A stretch of 64,000 bases of DNA, from positions 248,001 to 312,000 of the forward strand of contig NZ_JWIC01000004.1 in the NCBI RefSeq assembly GCF_000814765.1, written 5' to 3'. Made by a program: the position numbers and the translations under genes. The notes under the pieces are model-generated. The model was not told where the DNA came from. It did not search any database and saw nothing but the letters and a program-made list of their open reading frames with translations. Of this stretch, positions 1-8,298 are shown one piece after another. Each line of letters opens with the position of its first letter. Positions within the stretch are counted from its first letter, which is position 1. Origin of the DNA: Pseudoalteromonas luteoviolacea. GTDB taxonomy: Bacteria > Pseudomonadota > Gammaproteobacteria > Enterobacterales > Alteromonadaceae.

Positions 1-1
1 C

Positions 2-301
2 TATTGGGCATTAGTTAATAAGGACAAGCAGCACTTTGGCGCTACCATTCATTTGGTAGATGAGGGCATAGATACTGGTGGTATTTTAAAGCAGGCCTGT
101 TTTGAACCCTCAAAAAATGACTGGTTTTTAACGTATCCAATTGTTCAGCAGAAAGAGATTTTAAAGTTTTTACCAGCAGTATTAGAGCAATTGTTAGCTG
201 GTGATAAATCGACACAATCTAATCGTTTAGAGTCTGCAATTTGGTCACACCCAACACTATTTAAATACTTGTGGCATTATTTTGTCAATGGGGTTCGTTA
301 G
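2..301 (+). CDS. Formyltransferase-family protein, 3' part only
   Basis: The open frame enters from the left edge at base 2, so only the last 99 residues are present. The stretch HFGATIHLVDEGIDTGGIL is typical of the formyltransferase fold shared by methionyl-tRNA formyltransferase and the sugar N-formyltransferases; the conserved catalytic Asp of that family lies in a DxGID-like segment such as this one. The stop codon overlaps the GTG start of the following glycosyltransferase by one base, so it belongs to the polysaccharide operon. I infer N-formylation of an amino sugar rather than of Met-tRNA from that context. The substrate cannot be told without the N-terminus. Confidence 0.75.
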   Translation, partial: YWALVNKDKQHFGATIHLVDEGIDTGGILKQACFEPSKNDWFLTYPIVQQKEILKFLPAVLEQLLAGDKSTQSNRLESAIWSHPTLFKYLWHYFVNGVR

Positions 302-1419
302 TGAAAGTAGTACACATTATTAGCGCTTTGTTTCAAGGGGGAGCCGAACGTCAGCTTGATCTTTTGATCTCTGAATTTCATGCCCAGAACCCTGAAATTG
401 AACACGTTATTGTAAGTTTAAAGAGTATTCGAACGCCGTTATGGGATGAGTTTGAACGCAAAGGCATTAAAGTCATTTCGTGTGATTATAGTTTAGTAAA
501 ATTACCTCGATTTTTGAAAAAGTTACATAGTGTCTTAGGCCAGTTCGATCCTGAACATGATGTCATACAATGCTGGATGTATCATGCTGAGCTGTTAGGC
601 GGCCTAACAGCAAAAAAATTGGGTTTTAAAAAGATATTTTGGAACATTAGAACAACCTTTTTAAAAAGCAATGCAGTAATGACGAAAATAGTCCGTCAAC
701 TAAATGCCAAACTTTCGTATTCGATACCAAGCAAAATAGTATGTGTCGCTGAGGCATCCAAAGATTACCACATTGAGTGTGGCTACAACGAAAGTAAAAT
801 GATTGTCATTGAAAACGGGTTTGTGCCTCCAAACATTAAGACCGAACGTAATTTTTTACGTGAGCAATTGGGTGTGGATAGCGATACTCTGTTAATTGGC
901 AGTGTGGGACGATATTCAAGTGATAAAGCTCAAGATTTATTTGTCAGTTCTGCTGCTCTGATAGATCGAAAATATCGCGTGAAGTTTGTTCTGGTTGGCA
1001 GAGGGAATAATCATGAAAATAAAGAGTTGGTTGAGAACATCAAAGGACAAGGTTTAGACGATCTCTTTGTTTTGCAAGATGAAACTAAAGATGTAGCAAG
1101 TTTTATGAATGCAATGGATATATTTTGCCTTCATTCTCGTTCGGAGGGGTTTCCGAATGTGCTTGGTGAAGCTATGTACGTGGGTCTGCCTTGCGCAACG
1201 ACAAATGTAGGAGATGCATTAAAACTGGTCGGGGAGACCGCAATTGTATGCGCTGATACTTCCTCGCAAAGTGTTGCGGATGCTCTCAAAAAGTTGTTGT
1301 TACAATCTGAGTCAGAAAGACAAGCATTGGGGGCGAGTGCAAAGAAAAGAGTTGTTAACCACTTCTCTATACAAAGTGCTCAAAAAAAGTACTTTCAATT
1401 ATATAGTCAATCATATTGA
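301..1419 (+). CDS. Glycosyltransferase family 4 (GT-B fold)
   Basis: The 372-residue product begins VKVVHIISALFQGGAERQL, the usual N-terminal GT-B strand with the GGAE motif of GT4 enzymes. The C-terminal half has the nucleotide-sugar domain: GSVGRYSSDKAQDLF, then SRSEGFPNVLGEAMYVGLP, which holds the E(x)7E pattern. GTG at 301 is preferred to an in-frame ATG at 271 because 271 lies well inside the previous gene, whereas 301 overlaps its stop by one base and gives the normal N-terminus. It should be a retaining cytoplasmic enzyme adding a sugar to the lipid-linked repeat unit. Donor and acceptor are unknown. Confidence 0.9.
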   Translation: MKVVHIISALFQGGAERQLDLLISEFHAQNPEIEHVIVSLKSIRTPLWDEFERKGIKVISCDYSLVKLPRFLKKLHSVLGQFDPEHDVIQCWMYHAELLGGLTAKKLGFKKIFWNIRTTFLKSNAVMTKIVRQLNAKLSYSIPSKIVCVAEASKDYHIECGYNESKMIVIENGFVPPNIKTERNFLREQLGVDSDTLLIGSVGRYSSDKAQDLFVSSAALIDRKYRVKFVLVGRGNNHENKELVENIKGQGLDDLFVLQDETKDVASFMNAMDIFCLHSRSEGFPNVLGEAMYVGLPCATTNVGDALKLVGETAIVCADTSSQSVADALKKLLLQSESERQALGASAKKRVVNHFSIQSAQKKYFQLYSQSY

Positions 1420-1437
1420 TATTAGGACAGAATATTT

Positions 1438-3351
1438 GTGTGTGGTTTTTCAGGTTTTATCTATAAACAAGATATAAGTTTGCCTTATCAAAAAGTACTA
1501 GAAGATATGGGGCAAGGGATATATTCTCGTGGGCCAGATAGTGGCGGTATATGGTTTGATGAAAGTGTGGGTATTGGCTTGTCTCATCGAAGACTCGCAA
1601 TTCAAGATTTATCACCTGCTGGTCATCAACCAATGATTTCTGATTCAGAGCGTTATGTATTGGTTTTTAATGGCGAAATATATAATCATTTGGATATCAG
1701 AGCTTCTTTAAATGCTGAGGCAAAAGAAGAGTTGATTTGGAAGGGTCACTCCGATACTGAAACATTGCTTCGTGGCGTAGAAGCTTGGGGATTGGAAGAA
1801 ACTTTGCGTCAATCTGTCGGCATGTTTGCGATAGCGTTGTGGGATAGAGAAGCAAAAACATTACAGCTAGCCCGCGACCGATTCGGTGAAAAGCCTTTAT
1901 ATTACTCTGAACAGAACGATATGTTTATTTTTGGCTCTGAGTTAAAGTCTTTCAGAGCTCACCCAAAGTTTATTGCAGACATTTCTAGGGATTCAATGAC
2001 CTTATTATTAAGGCATAACTGTATTCCTGCTCCTTACTCAATTTATAACAATGTTTATAAATTGATGCCTGGAAAAATAGCGACCTACAGTGGTGAGGGT
2101 GTATCTCAAACGACGTATTGGGATCCTGAAAAGTCATTTAATAATCAAACAAGAGATAAATCGATAGAAGATCTTGAAGCGACGCTTAAAGCAGCCGTAA
2201 AAAGACAAATGTTGTCAGATGTACCTCTAGGCGCATTTTTATCGGGAGGGATAGATTCTTCTTTGATCGTGAGCCTAATGCAAGAGCAATCAGATAAACC
2301 GATAAAGACTTTTTCTATTGGCTTTGAAGATAAGGCATTTAATGAAGCTGAATTTGCAAAAGAAGTGGCAAACCATTTAAAAACAGAACATACGGAAGTA
2401 TACGTTTCGCCAGAGGAAGCCCTGTCAGTAATAGATAAACTGGCAGACATTTATGACGAGCCATTTTCTGACTCATCTCAAATTCCTACATACTTAGTTG
2501 CAAATAAAGCCAGAGAATATGTCACGGTAGCACTGTCCGGTGATGCGGGCGATGAGTTATTTTGCGGTTATAACCGATATATCTATACCGATAAAGTATG
2601 GTCAAAACTCAGTAAAATCCCGCTTCCTCTTCGCCAACTTGGAAGTAAGCTAGTGTCATCTATTTCTGAACGAGTTTGGGATAAAGTAGGAAGTGCACTG
2701 CCTGCTAAAGCGAAAATGTCAAACTTCGGTGCGAAAATGCACAAAGCGTCTGATGTGTTGGGGTGCAAAAATGCGGATGAGTTATATATCAACTTAACCT
2801 CACATTGGAAAAACCCGGAACAAGTCATATTGGGCAGTCGTGAACCGGCTACAGTTGTGTCTGATCTAAGTGCCCACCCTAAAGTTGATTCATCAGTAGA
2901 AAAGATGATGGCTTTAGATACTTTGTCTTATATGACCGATGACATACTTGTAAAGGTAGATAGGGCTGCGATGGCAAACTCGTTGGAGACGCGAGTACCA
3001 TTTTTAGATCATACTGTTTTTGAAATGGCATGGCGTCTTCCTTTAAATGAGAAATTAAAAGACGGCGTGTCAAAATCTTGCTTGAGAGAGATTTTATACA
3101 AGTATGTTCCAAAAGACTTGATCGAAAGGCCTAAATCGGGTTTTGCTATTCCGTTAGCACAGTGGCTTCAAGGTCCGCTTGTTGAATGGGCTGATAAACT
3201 GCTCGATAAGGATAGATTGATACAAGAAGGGTATTTTAATGCAGATATTGTCTCAGAAATGTGGCAAGAGCATCGCTCTGGCAAAAAAAATCATCAATAT
3301 CATTTGTGGGATATCTTGATGTTCCAACTTTGGCTTGAGAAGAACCACTGA
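1438..3351 (+). CDS. asnB: Asparagine synthase (glutamine-hydrolysing), AsnB family
   Basis: This 637-residue protein starts at a GTG with a good AGGA site upstream. That start puts Cys at residue 2 (MCGFSGFI), the nucleophile of class II glutamine amidotransferases after Met removal. The synthetase half carries the PP-loop SGGIDSS near residue 269 for ATP binding. The family makes Asn from Asp and Gln, but AsnB paralogues inside polysaccharide clusters (WbpS type) are thought to amidate sugar carboxylates such as uronamides. Its place between two glycosyltransferases supports that second role, as inference. Its stop overlaps the next ATG (TGATG), which suggests translational coupling. Confidence 0.92.
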   Translation: MCGFSGFIYKQDISLPYQKVLEDMGQGIYSRGPDSGGIWFDESVGIGLSHRRLAIQDLSPAGHQPMISDSERYVLVFNGEIYNHLDIRASLNAEAKEELIWKGHSDTETLLRGVEAWGLEETLRQSVGMFAIALWDREAKTLQLARDRFGEKPLYYSEQNDMFIFGSELKSFRAHPKFIADISRDSMTLLLRHNCIPAPYSIYNNVYKLMPGKIATYSGEGVSQTTYWDPEKSFNNQTRDKSIEDLEATLKAAVKRQMLSDVPLGAFLSGGIDSSLIVSLMQEQSDKPIKTFSIGFEDKAFNEAEFAKEVANHLKTEHTEVYVSPEEALSVIDKLADIYDEPFSDSSQIPTYLVANKAREYVTVALSGDAGDELFCGYNRYIYTDKVWSKLSKIPLPLRQLGSKLVSSISERVWDKVGSALPAKAKMSNFGAKMHKASDVLGCKNADELYINLTSHWKNPEQVILGSREPATVVSDLSAHPKVDSSVEKMMALDTLSYMTDDILVKVDRAAMANSLETRVPFLDHTVFEMAWRLPLNEKLKDGVSKSCLREILYKYVPKDLIERPKSGFAIPLAQWLQGPLVEWADKLLDKDRLIQEGYFNADIVSEMWQEHRSGKKNHQYHLWDILMFQLWLEKNH

Positions 3352-4475
3352 TGAAAAAAAAGTTACTCTTTATTGTAAATGTTGATTGGTTCTTTATATC
3401 CCATCGTTTACCAATCGCTCTAAAAGCAATAAAAAACGGATATGAAGTGCATATCGCGTGTGGCATTACAGACAGACAAAAAGAGTTAGAGGGGTATGGA
3501 ATTTGCGTGCACCCTCTACCTATATCAAGAAGTGGAACAAACATACTGCAAGAGCTAAAAGTAATCACAGCGCTCAACGGTATAGTCAAAAAGGTTTCTC
3601 CGGATGTAGCACACATGGTGACAATCAAAGGTGCTATTTATGGCGGCTTAGTGACACGCTTTCAAAAGGTTGCTCGACGTGTGGCGTCGATATCCGGTTT
3701 AGGTTTTGTTTTTATTGATGATTCGTTTAAGGCAAAGGTACTTAGGTTTTTTGTCACTAAGTTGTATAATTTGGCTTGTGGCAATGAGATAAAAGTCATT
3801 TTTCAAAACAAAAATGATAAGTCTATCTTTCTAGAAAATAATATCATCACCGAAGAGCAGAGTATTTTAATACGAGGTTCTGGTGTCTGTTTAGAGACGT
3901 TCAAAATGTCCCCAGAACCGGATTTTTTGAAACAACAGAAAGTCGTTATGTTTTTAGCGAGGCTGCTTAAAGACAAAGGCGTCGGTGAGTTTTGTGAGGC
4001 GGCAAAGCAGTTACAAAATGAATGCGATGCGCGATTTGTACTGGTGGGCGATGTCGATCCTGGAAACCCTAATTCATTATCAGAAAAAGAACTTACTGAG
4101 CTCGTTGATTCTGGGCTTGTTGAGCATTGGGGGTATTCAAAAAATGTTGAACAGGTTATCCCTCGTTGTCATATAATGGTGTTACCTTCGTATAGAGAGG
4201 GTCTGCCTAAGAGTTTAATTGAAGCTGCGGCTTGCGGGAGAGCTGTGATAACGACAGATGTACCTGGATGTAGAGACGCAATTGAACCTAATGTAAGTGG
4301 TTTACTAGTCAACAGTAAAAATGTAGAAGACTTAGCTTCTAGCATCGCCTCTTTATTAGAGAGTGATGAGCGTAGAGCTGAATTTGGCAGAGCTGGTAGA
4401 AAACTAGCAGAGCGTTGTTTTGATATAAATAGTGTCGTACAGACCCACATGAATATATATGAGGGAAATTCATGA
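3351..4475 (+). CDS. Glycosyltransferase family 4
   Basis: The 374-residue protein has the N-terminal GT-B domain (KKLLFIVNVDWFFISHRLPIA, where ISHRLP is common in O-antigen GT4 enzymes) and the C-terminal nucleotide-sugar domain, with VVMFLARLLKDKGVGEF and then SYREGLPKSLIEAAACGR containing the E(x)7E motif. It overlaps asnB by one base and the following reductase by four (ATGA), so the three genes are cotranscribed and probably coupled. The sugar specificity is not readable from sequence. It probably adds an early sugar to the undecaprenyl-linked acceptor. Confidence 0.9.
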   Translation: MKKKLLFIVNVDWFFISHRLPIALKAIKNGYEVHIACGITDRQKELEGYGICVHPLPISRSGTNILQELKVITALNGIVKKVSPDVAHMVTIKGAIYGGLVTRFQKVARRVASISGLGFVFIDDSFKAKVLRFFVTKLYNLACGNEIKVIFQNKNDKSIFLENNIITEEQSILIRGSGVCLETFKMSPEPDFLKQQKVVMFLARLLKDKGVGEFCEAAKQLQNECDARFVLVGDVDPGNPNSLSEKELTELVDSGLVEHWGYSKNVEQVIPRCHIMVLPSYREGLPKSLIEAAACGRAVITTDVPGCRDAIEPNVSGLLVNSKNVEDLASSIASLLESDERRAEFGRAGRKLAERCFDINSVVQTHMNIYEGNS

Positions 4476-5401
4476 AGTTACTGATCACTGGTTACTCAGG
4501 GTTTGTTGGTGGGGTTCTAACAGAAAGTTTAGCAGAGTTAGGGACCTATGAACTTAATTTGCTGGGTAGGAAATCGTCAAATTTAGGAGACGTTTTTCAT
4601 CATAGCCTCGATGCTGACTCCGATTATAGTGAGGCACTTGATGGGGTCGAAACAGTTGTACACTGTGCTGCTCGCGTTCATGTTATGCAAGACAAAGCAC
4701 TGGACCCGTTAGCAGAGTTTAGGGCTGTTAATACACAAGGAACTTTAAACCTAGCCCGTCAGGCTGCACAATTGGGCGTAAAGCGTTTTGTTTTTGTGAG
4801 CTCAATTAAAGTGAATGGTGAGAGTACGACCGATAAACCTGCCTTTTGCGCAAGTGATAAACCGATGCCGGAGGACCCATACGGACTGTCTAAAGCCGAG
4901 GCGGAGGCGCAACTACTTCGCTTAGGACAAGAAACAGGTATGGACATAGTCATCATCCGGCCGCCACTTGTATATGGGCAGGGTGTAAAAGCCAATTTTG
5001 CTTCGTTAATGCGCTTTGTGGCAAAGGGGCTTCCTTTGCCGTTTAGAGCAATTAGAAACAATAGACGAAGTCTGGTATCAGTTTATAATTTGGTGGATTT
5101 AATAAAGGTTTGTTTGGTACATCCTCTCGCGGCCAATAAGACATTTTTAGTAAGTGATGATCAGGACTTATCTACTGCGGAAATGGTCGCGCTCATGGCC
5201 CGTGTACAAAATAAAAAAAATATTGCTATACCTGTGCCTGTATTCTTATTTAGAATTGCAGCTGCTGTATTAAAAAAACAAGATGTCGTTGATAGGTTAA
5301 CTGGTTCGTTGCAGTTAGATATTACCGAGACTAAAAATACGCTTGATTGGACGCCGCCCTATTCGGTTGAAGATGGCTTTAAATTGGCCGCTAAAAAATA
5401 A
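4472..5401 (+). CDS. NAD-dependent sugar epimerase/reductase (extended SDR, WbpV/WreQ-like)
   Basis: The 309-residue protein has the Rossmann motif GYSGFVGG at the N-terminus, a SSIKVNGE strand carrying the catalytic Ser, and YGLSK, the YxxxK catalytic pair of extended short-chain dehydrogenases. It is shorter than classical GalE and looks like the 4-keto reductases of the WbpV/WreQ type, which turn UDP-4-keto-6-deoxy-GlcNAc into UDP-QuiNAc or UDP-FucNAc. The next genes are a short sugar-1-P transferase and a WbpM-like 4,6-dehydratase, the partners expected for that pathway. The exact product (QuiNAc or FucNAc) is inference. Confidence 0.85.
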   Translation: MKLLITGYSGFVGGVLTESLAELGTYELNLLGRKSSNLGDVFHHSLDADSDYSEALDGVETVVHCAARVHVMQDKALDPLAEFRAVNTQGTLNLARQAAQLGVKRFVFVSSIKVNGESTTDKPAFCASDKPMPEDPYGLSKAEAEAQLLRLGQETGMDIVIIRPPLVYGQGVKANFASLMRFVAKGLPLPFRAIRNNRRSLVSVYNLVDLIKVCLVHPLAANKTFLVSDDQDLSTAEMVALMARVQNKKNIAIPVPVFLFRIAAAVLKKQDVVDRLTGSLQLDITETKNTLDWTPPYSVEDGFKLAAKK

Positions 5402-5415
5402 TTACTGAGATAAAA

Positions 5416-5964
5416 ATGATTCGCATACTTGATTTTCTATTTGCTTTTTTTGGTTTGCTCTTTGCCTTCCCGTTTTTGCTAATTTTATTTGTAGTTGGCT
5501 TGTTTGATACGGGGTCGCCTATCTTCACTCAAGAGCGCGTCGGCAGAAATAAAAAACCGTTTATATTGGTCAAGTTTAGGACTATGAAAGTGGATACTGC
5601 TTCTGTTGCTAGTCATTTAGCCAGTGCGTCTTCGATAACTGCTTTTGGCGGATTTTTGCGAAGAACTAAGTTGGATGAGTTGCCACAACTTTGGAATGTG
5701 CTTAAAGGTGAAATGAGCTTAGTAGGTCCACGCCCAGGTTTGTTCAACCAAACTGATTTAACGCACGCTAGAGAAGCAAAAAAGGTGTTTGATGTCAGAC
5801 CAGGGATCACCGGCTTATCTCAAGTGAATGAAATAGATATGTCCACACCTGAACTGTTAGCAAAAACAGATAGAGAAATGATAGACACCATGTCGTTATC
5901 AAATTATTTTAAGTATATTTTTATGACTGTCGCAGGTAAAGGCAGTGGAGATCGTGTAAAATAA
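5416..5964 (+). CDS. Undecaprenyl-phosphate sugar phosphotransferase (short bacterial sugar transferase)
   Basis: The 182-residue protein is the minimal single-domain form of the bacterial sugar transferase family (PF02397). One hydrophobic N-terminal segment (about residues 8-28) is followed by QERVGRNKKPFILVKFRTMK, the RRTKLDELPQLWNV helix, SLVGPRPG and VRPGITGLSQVN, all signature pieces. The long N-terminal membrane domain of WbaP/WcaJ is absent. It starts lipid-linked glycan assembly by moving a sugar-1-phosphate to undecaprenyl phosphate at the inner membrane. With the adjacent reductase and dehydratase it matches the arrangement known for QuiNAc-1-P transferases of the WreU type; that specificity is inference. 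Confidence 0.9.
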   Translation: MIRILDFLFAFFGLLFAFPFLLILFVVGLFDTGSPIFTQERVGRNKKPFILVKFRTMKVDTASVASHLASASSITAFGGFLRRTKLDELPQLWNVLKGEMSLVGPRPGLFNQTDLTHAREAKKVFDVRPGITGLSQVNEIDMSTPELLAKTDREMIDTMSLSNYFKYIFMTVAGKGSGDRVK

Positions 5965-6054
5965 ACATTTTACAGAGTTGCAAGGAAATGGTTTAACTAA
6001 GATGTTACTCAACGCTCAAAAAGGAATAGTGGCAATGAGAAAAAGCTAAATAGT

Positions 6055-6073
6055 GACTAACGAAAAGTTAGTC
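6055..6073 (+). terminator. Possible terminator hairpin after the sugar transferase gene
   Basis: GACTAAC (6055-6061) and GTTAGTC (6067-6073) form a 7-bp stem with a GAAAA loop, about 90 bases after the stop codon. The following run is poor in T (TTCC), so it may be a pause or processing site rather than a strong terminator. The dehydratase gene at 6167 has its own 200-base upstream gap. Confidence 0.4.
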
Positions 6074-6166
6074 TTCCATGACAGTTTTTAAATATTTGTG
6101 TATATTTATACGTTATAACCAGATTACTACATCGTGTATTGGATGTTGTTTAATTAAGGATTTACA

Positions 6167-8116
6167 GTGGATAGTTTATTCCGTTCTTTGCTAAGTACCT
6201 CACGGGCAAAAAAGCGCCTGTTCACTTTACTGATAGACTCTGTTTTTGTATTTAGTGCATTTTGGTTAGCTTTGGTTGTCAGGTTAGACAGTCTAGCACC
6301 GTTTACAGAGGCTAAAAATTGGCTGTTGCTTGCGTTATTGCTACCTGTGAGTTTATTCGTATTTATCAATTTGGGTCTATATAGGGCCGTTTTGCGATAT
6401 GTTGGAGCGCATGCTATTGGTGCCATAGTCATTGGTACTATTGTCAGTACAGTGGTGTTAGTCATGGCTGCCTTCTTTTTGCAAATTAACATTCCAAGAA
6501 CAATGCCTCTTATTTACGCTTGGTTAGTTATCTTATCTGTTGGTGGTGCTCGGATCATGGTACGTTCAATGGTTGGGCGTATCGGCTCGGTAAATAAAAT
6601 ACCAGTAGTGATTTATGGTGCAGGTGACGCAGGCAGGCAGCTTGCGACAGCATTGACTGCTGGTCCAGATTACTATGTATCAGCATTTATTGATGATGAT
6701 AAAAGCAAGCACCACTCTGTCATTCAAGGGATTTCAGTCTCCGGATTTGAGATGCTGTTCAATTTGATTGATAGAGGCAAGGTGAGAAAAATTTTATTGG
6801 CACTACCAAGTACATCTAGAGCTCGACGTAAAGAAGTATTGGCTAAACTGGAAAAGCTTCCTGTAGAAGTGCTGACAATTCCTGGCATGGCTGATGTTGT
6901 CGAGGGAAAAGCAAGCTTATCTGAAATTAAGGATGTAGAGGTTGAAGACCTGTTAGGTCGAGACCCTGTTGACCCTGAACCAAAGCTAATGGCATCGAAC
7001 ATTAAGGGTAAGTCAGTTATGGTTACCGGTGCTGGTGGATCTATCGGTTCAGAGCTGTGCAGACAAATTATTAATCAAAAGCCAGAAAAACTAATTTTAT
7101 TTGAAATATCAGAGTTTGCACTTTACTCAATAGAGAAAGAGCTTTCTGAAAGTATTTCGACAAAAGAACTAAATATTGAGTTGATACCTATTATGGGCTC
7201 AGTCCAAAGGGTCAATAGAATTGAAACATGCATGAAAGCATTCGGGGTACAAACCGTATACCATGCGGCGGCGTATAAGCATGTTCCACTTGTAGAGCAC
7301 AATGTAGTCGAAGGTATTCGCAACAACGTGTTTGGCACTTATTACACAGCAAAAGCAGCCATCAATGCTGGAGTGGAAACATTTGTTCTGGTCTCAACAG
7401 ATAAAGCTGTACGACCAACTAATGTTATGGGAGCCACCAAAAGAATGGCTGAACTTGTATTACAAGGTTTAGCACAGGATTATACTAGGCTCACACATAA
7501 AACACGTTTCTGTATGGTGAGGTTTGGTAATGTCTTGGGGTCTTCTGGCTCGGTTGTACCTTTGTTTAGAAGACAGATAAAAGAAGGTGGCCCAATTACA
7601 CTGACTCACTACGATATCACTCGGTTTTTTATGACGATTCCTGAAGCCGCTCAGTTGGTTATACAAGCTGGTGCCATGGGCAAAGGCGGAGATGTGTTTG
7701 TACTCGATATGGGTGAGTCCGTTAAGATAAGAGACTTAGCAATAAAGATGGTACATTTATCCGGGTTGGAAATCAAAAGCGAAGCCAATCCTCATGGTGA
7801 TATAGAGATAAAATGTACCGGGTTACGTCCAGGCGAAAAGTTGTATGAAGAGTTGTTAATTGGTGACAATGTTGAAGATACATCACATAAAAGGATAATG
7901 ACTGCGAATGAAGTTATGATGCCATTATCTGAACTCATTAACTTCCTAGATAGGCTAGATACAGCTTGTCACGACTTCGATCATGAAGTAATCAGACAGT
8001 TATTGCTCGATGCACCAACAGGCTTTAATCCAACAGATGGTATTTGTGACCTGGTGTGGAATGCGAAAAAAGAGCTACAACATGTTGATGAAAGAAAAGT
8101 CGTCAGCTTTAAGTAA
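6167..8116 (+). CDS. Membrane nucleoside-diphosphate sugar 4,6-dehydratase (WbpM/CapD/FlaA1 family)
   Basis: This 649-residue protein starts at GTG after an AAGGA site. About four N-terminal transmembrane helices (residues 15-120) are followed by a CoA-binding-like Rossmann domain (VVIYGAGDAGRQL) and a C-terminal SDR dehydratase domain with TGAGGSIGSE near residue 287, YHAAAYKHVPLVE, and STDKAVRPTNVMGATKR. The long membrane form is typical of WbpM, which makes UDP-4-keto-6-deoxy-GlcNAc for QuiNAc, FucNAc or bacillosamine. It supplies the substrate for the reductase at 4472-5401. The gene is separated from the operon by about 200 bases and may have its own promoter. Length and motifs look intact. 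Confidence 0.93.
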   Translation: MDSLFRSLLSTSRAKKRLFTLLIDSVFVFSAFWLALVVRLDSLAPFTEAKNWLLLALLLPVSLFVFINLGLYRAVLRYVGAHAIGAIVIGTIVSTVVLVMAAFFLQINIPRTMPLIYAWLVILSVGGARIMVRSMVGRIGSVNKIPVVIYGAGDAGRQLATALTAGPDYYVSAFIDDDKSKHHSVIQGISVSGFEMLFNLIDRGKVRKILLALPSTSRARRKEVLAKLEKLPVEVLTIPGMADVVEGKASLSEIKDVEVEDLLGRDPVDPEPKLMASNIKGKSVMVTGAGGSIGSELCRQIINQKPEKLILFEISEFALYSIEKELSESISTKELNIELIPIMGSVQRVNRIETCMKAFGVQTVYHAAAYKHVPLVEHNVVEGIRNNVFGTYYTAKAAINAGVETFVLVSTDKAVRPTNVMGATKRMAELVLQGLAQDYTRLTHKTRFCMVRFGNVLGSSGSVVPLFRRQIKEGGPITLTHYDITRFFMTIPEAAQLVIQAGAMGKGGDVFVLDMGESVKIRDLAIKMVHLSGLEIKSEANPHGDIEIKCTGLRPGEKLYEELLIGDNVEDTSHKRIMTANEVMMPLSELINFLDRLDTACHDFDHEVIRQLLLDAPTGFNPTDGICDLVWNAKKELQHVDERKVVSFK

Positions 8117-8129
8117 TCGTCAATTTTAG

Positions 8130-8157
8130 CCCTTCGACTCGGTAGCGTGTCGAAGGG
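8130..8157 (+). promoter_or_regulatory. Hairpin whose loop holds an ops-like (RfaH) sequence
   Basis: CCCTTCGAC (8130-8138) pairs perfectly with GTCGAAGGG (8149-8157). The loop and start of the right arm read TCGGTAGCGTG, which matches 10 of 12 bases of the E. coli ops element GGCGGTAGCGTG, and the core GGTAGCGTG is exact. ops is the RNA polymerase pause site at which RfaH is loaded in long surface-polysaccharide operons. It lies 14 bases after the dehydratase stop and about 140 bases before the yjbH-like start. It could equally be a plain terminator, although the following run is ATTTAACCCTTT rather than a T tract. Confidence 0.45.
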
Positions 8158-8298
8158 ATTTAACCCTTTCAAACACAAGGTTCAATAAGGGGCTGCCAAC
8201 TTACTTCTCCTGCTCCTTTAAGTACTTACATTGTCACTTATGCATGATATAGTACCTGCGAATTTGGAAATAATAAGCTTCGACAGTGGACTTCATGC

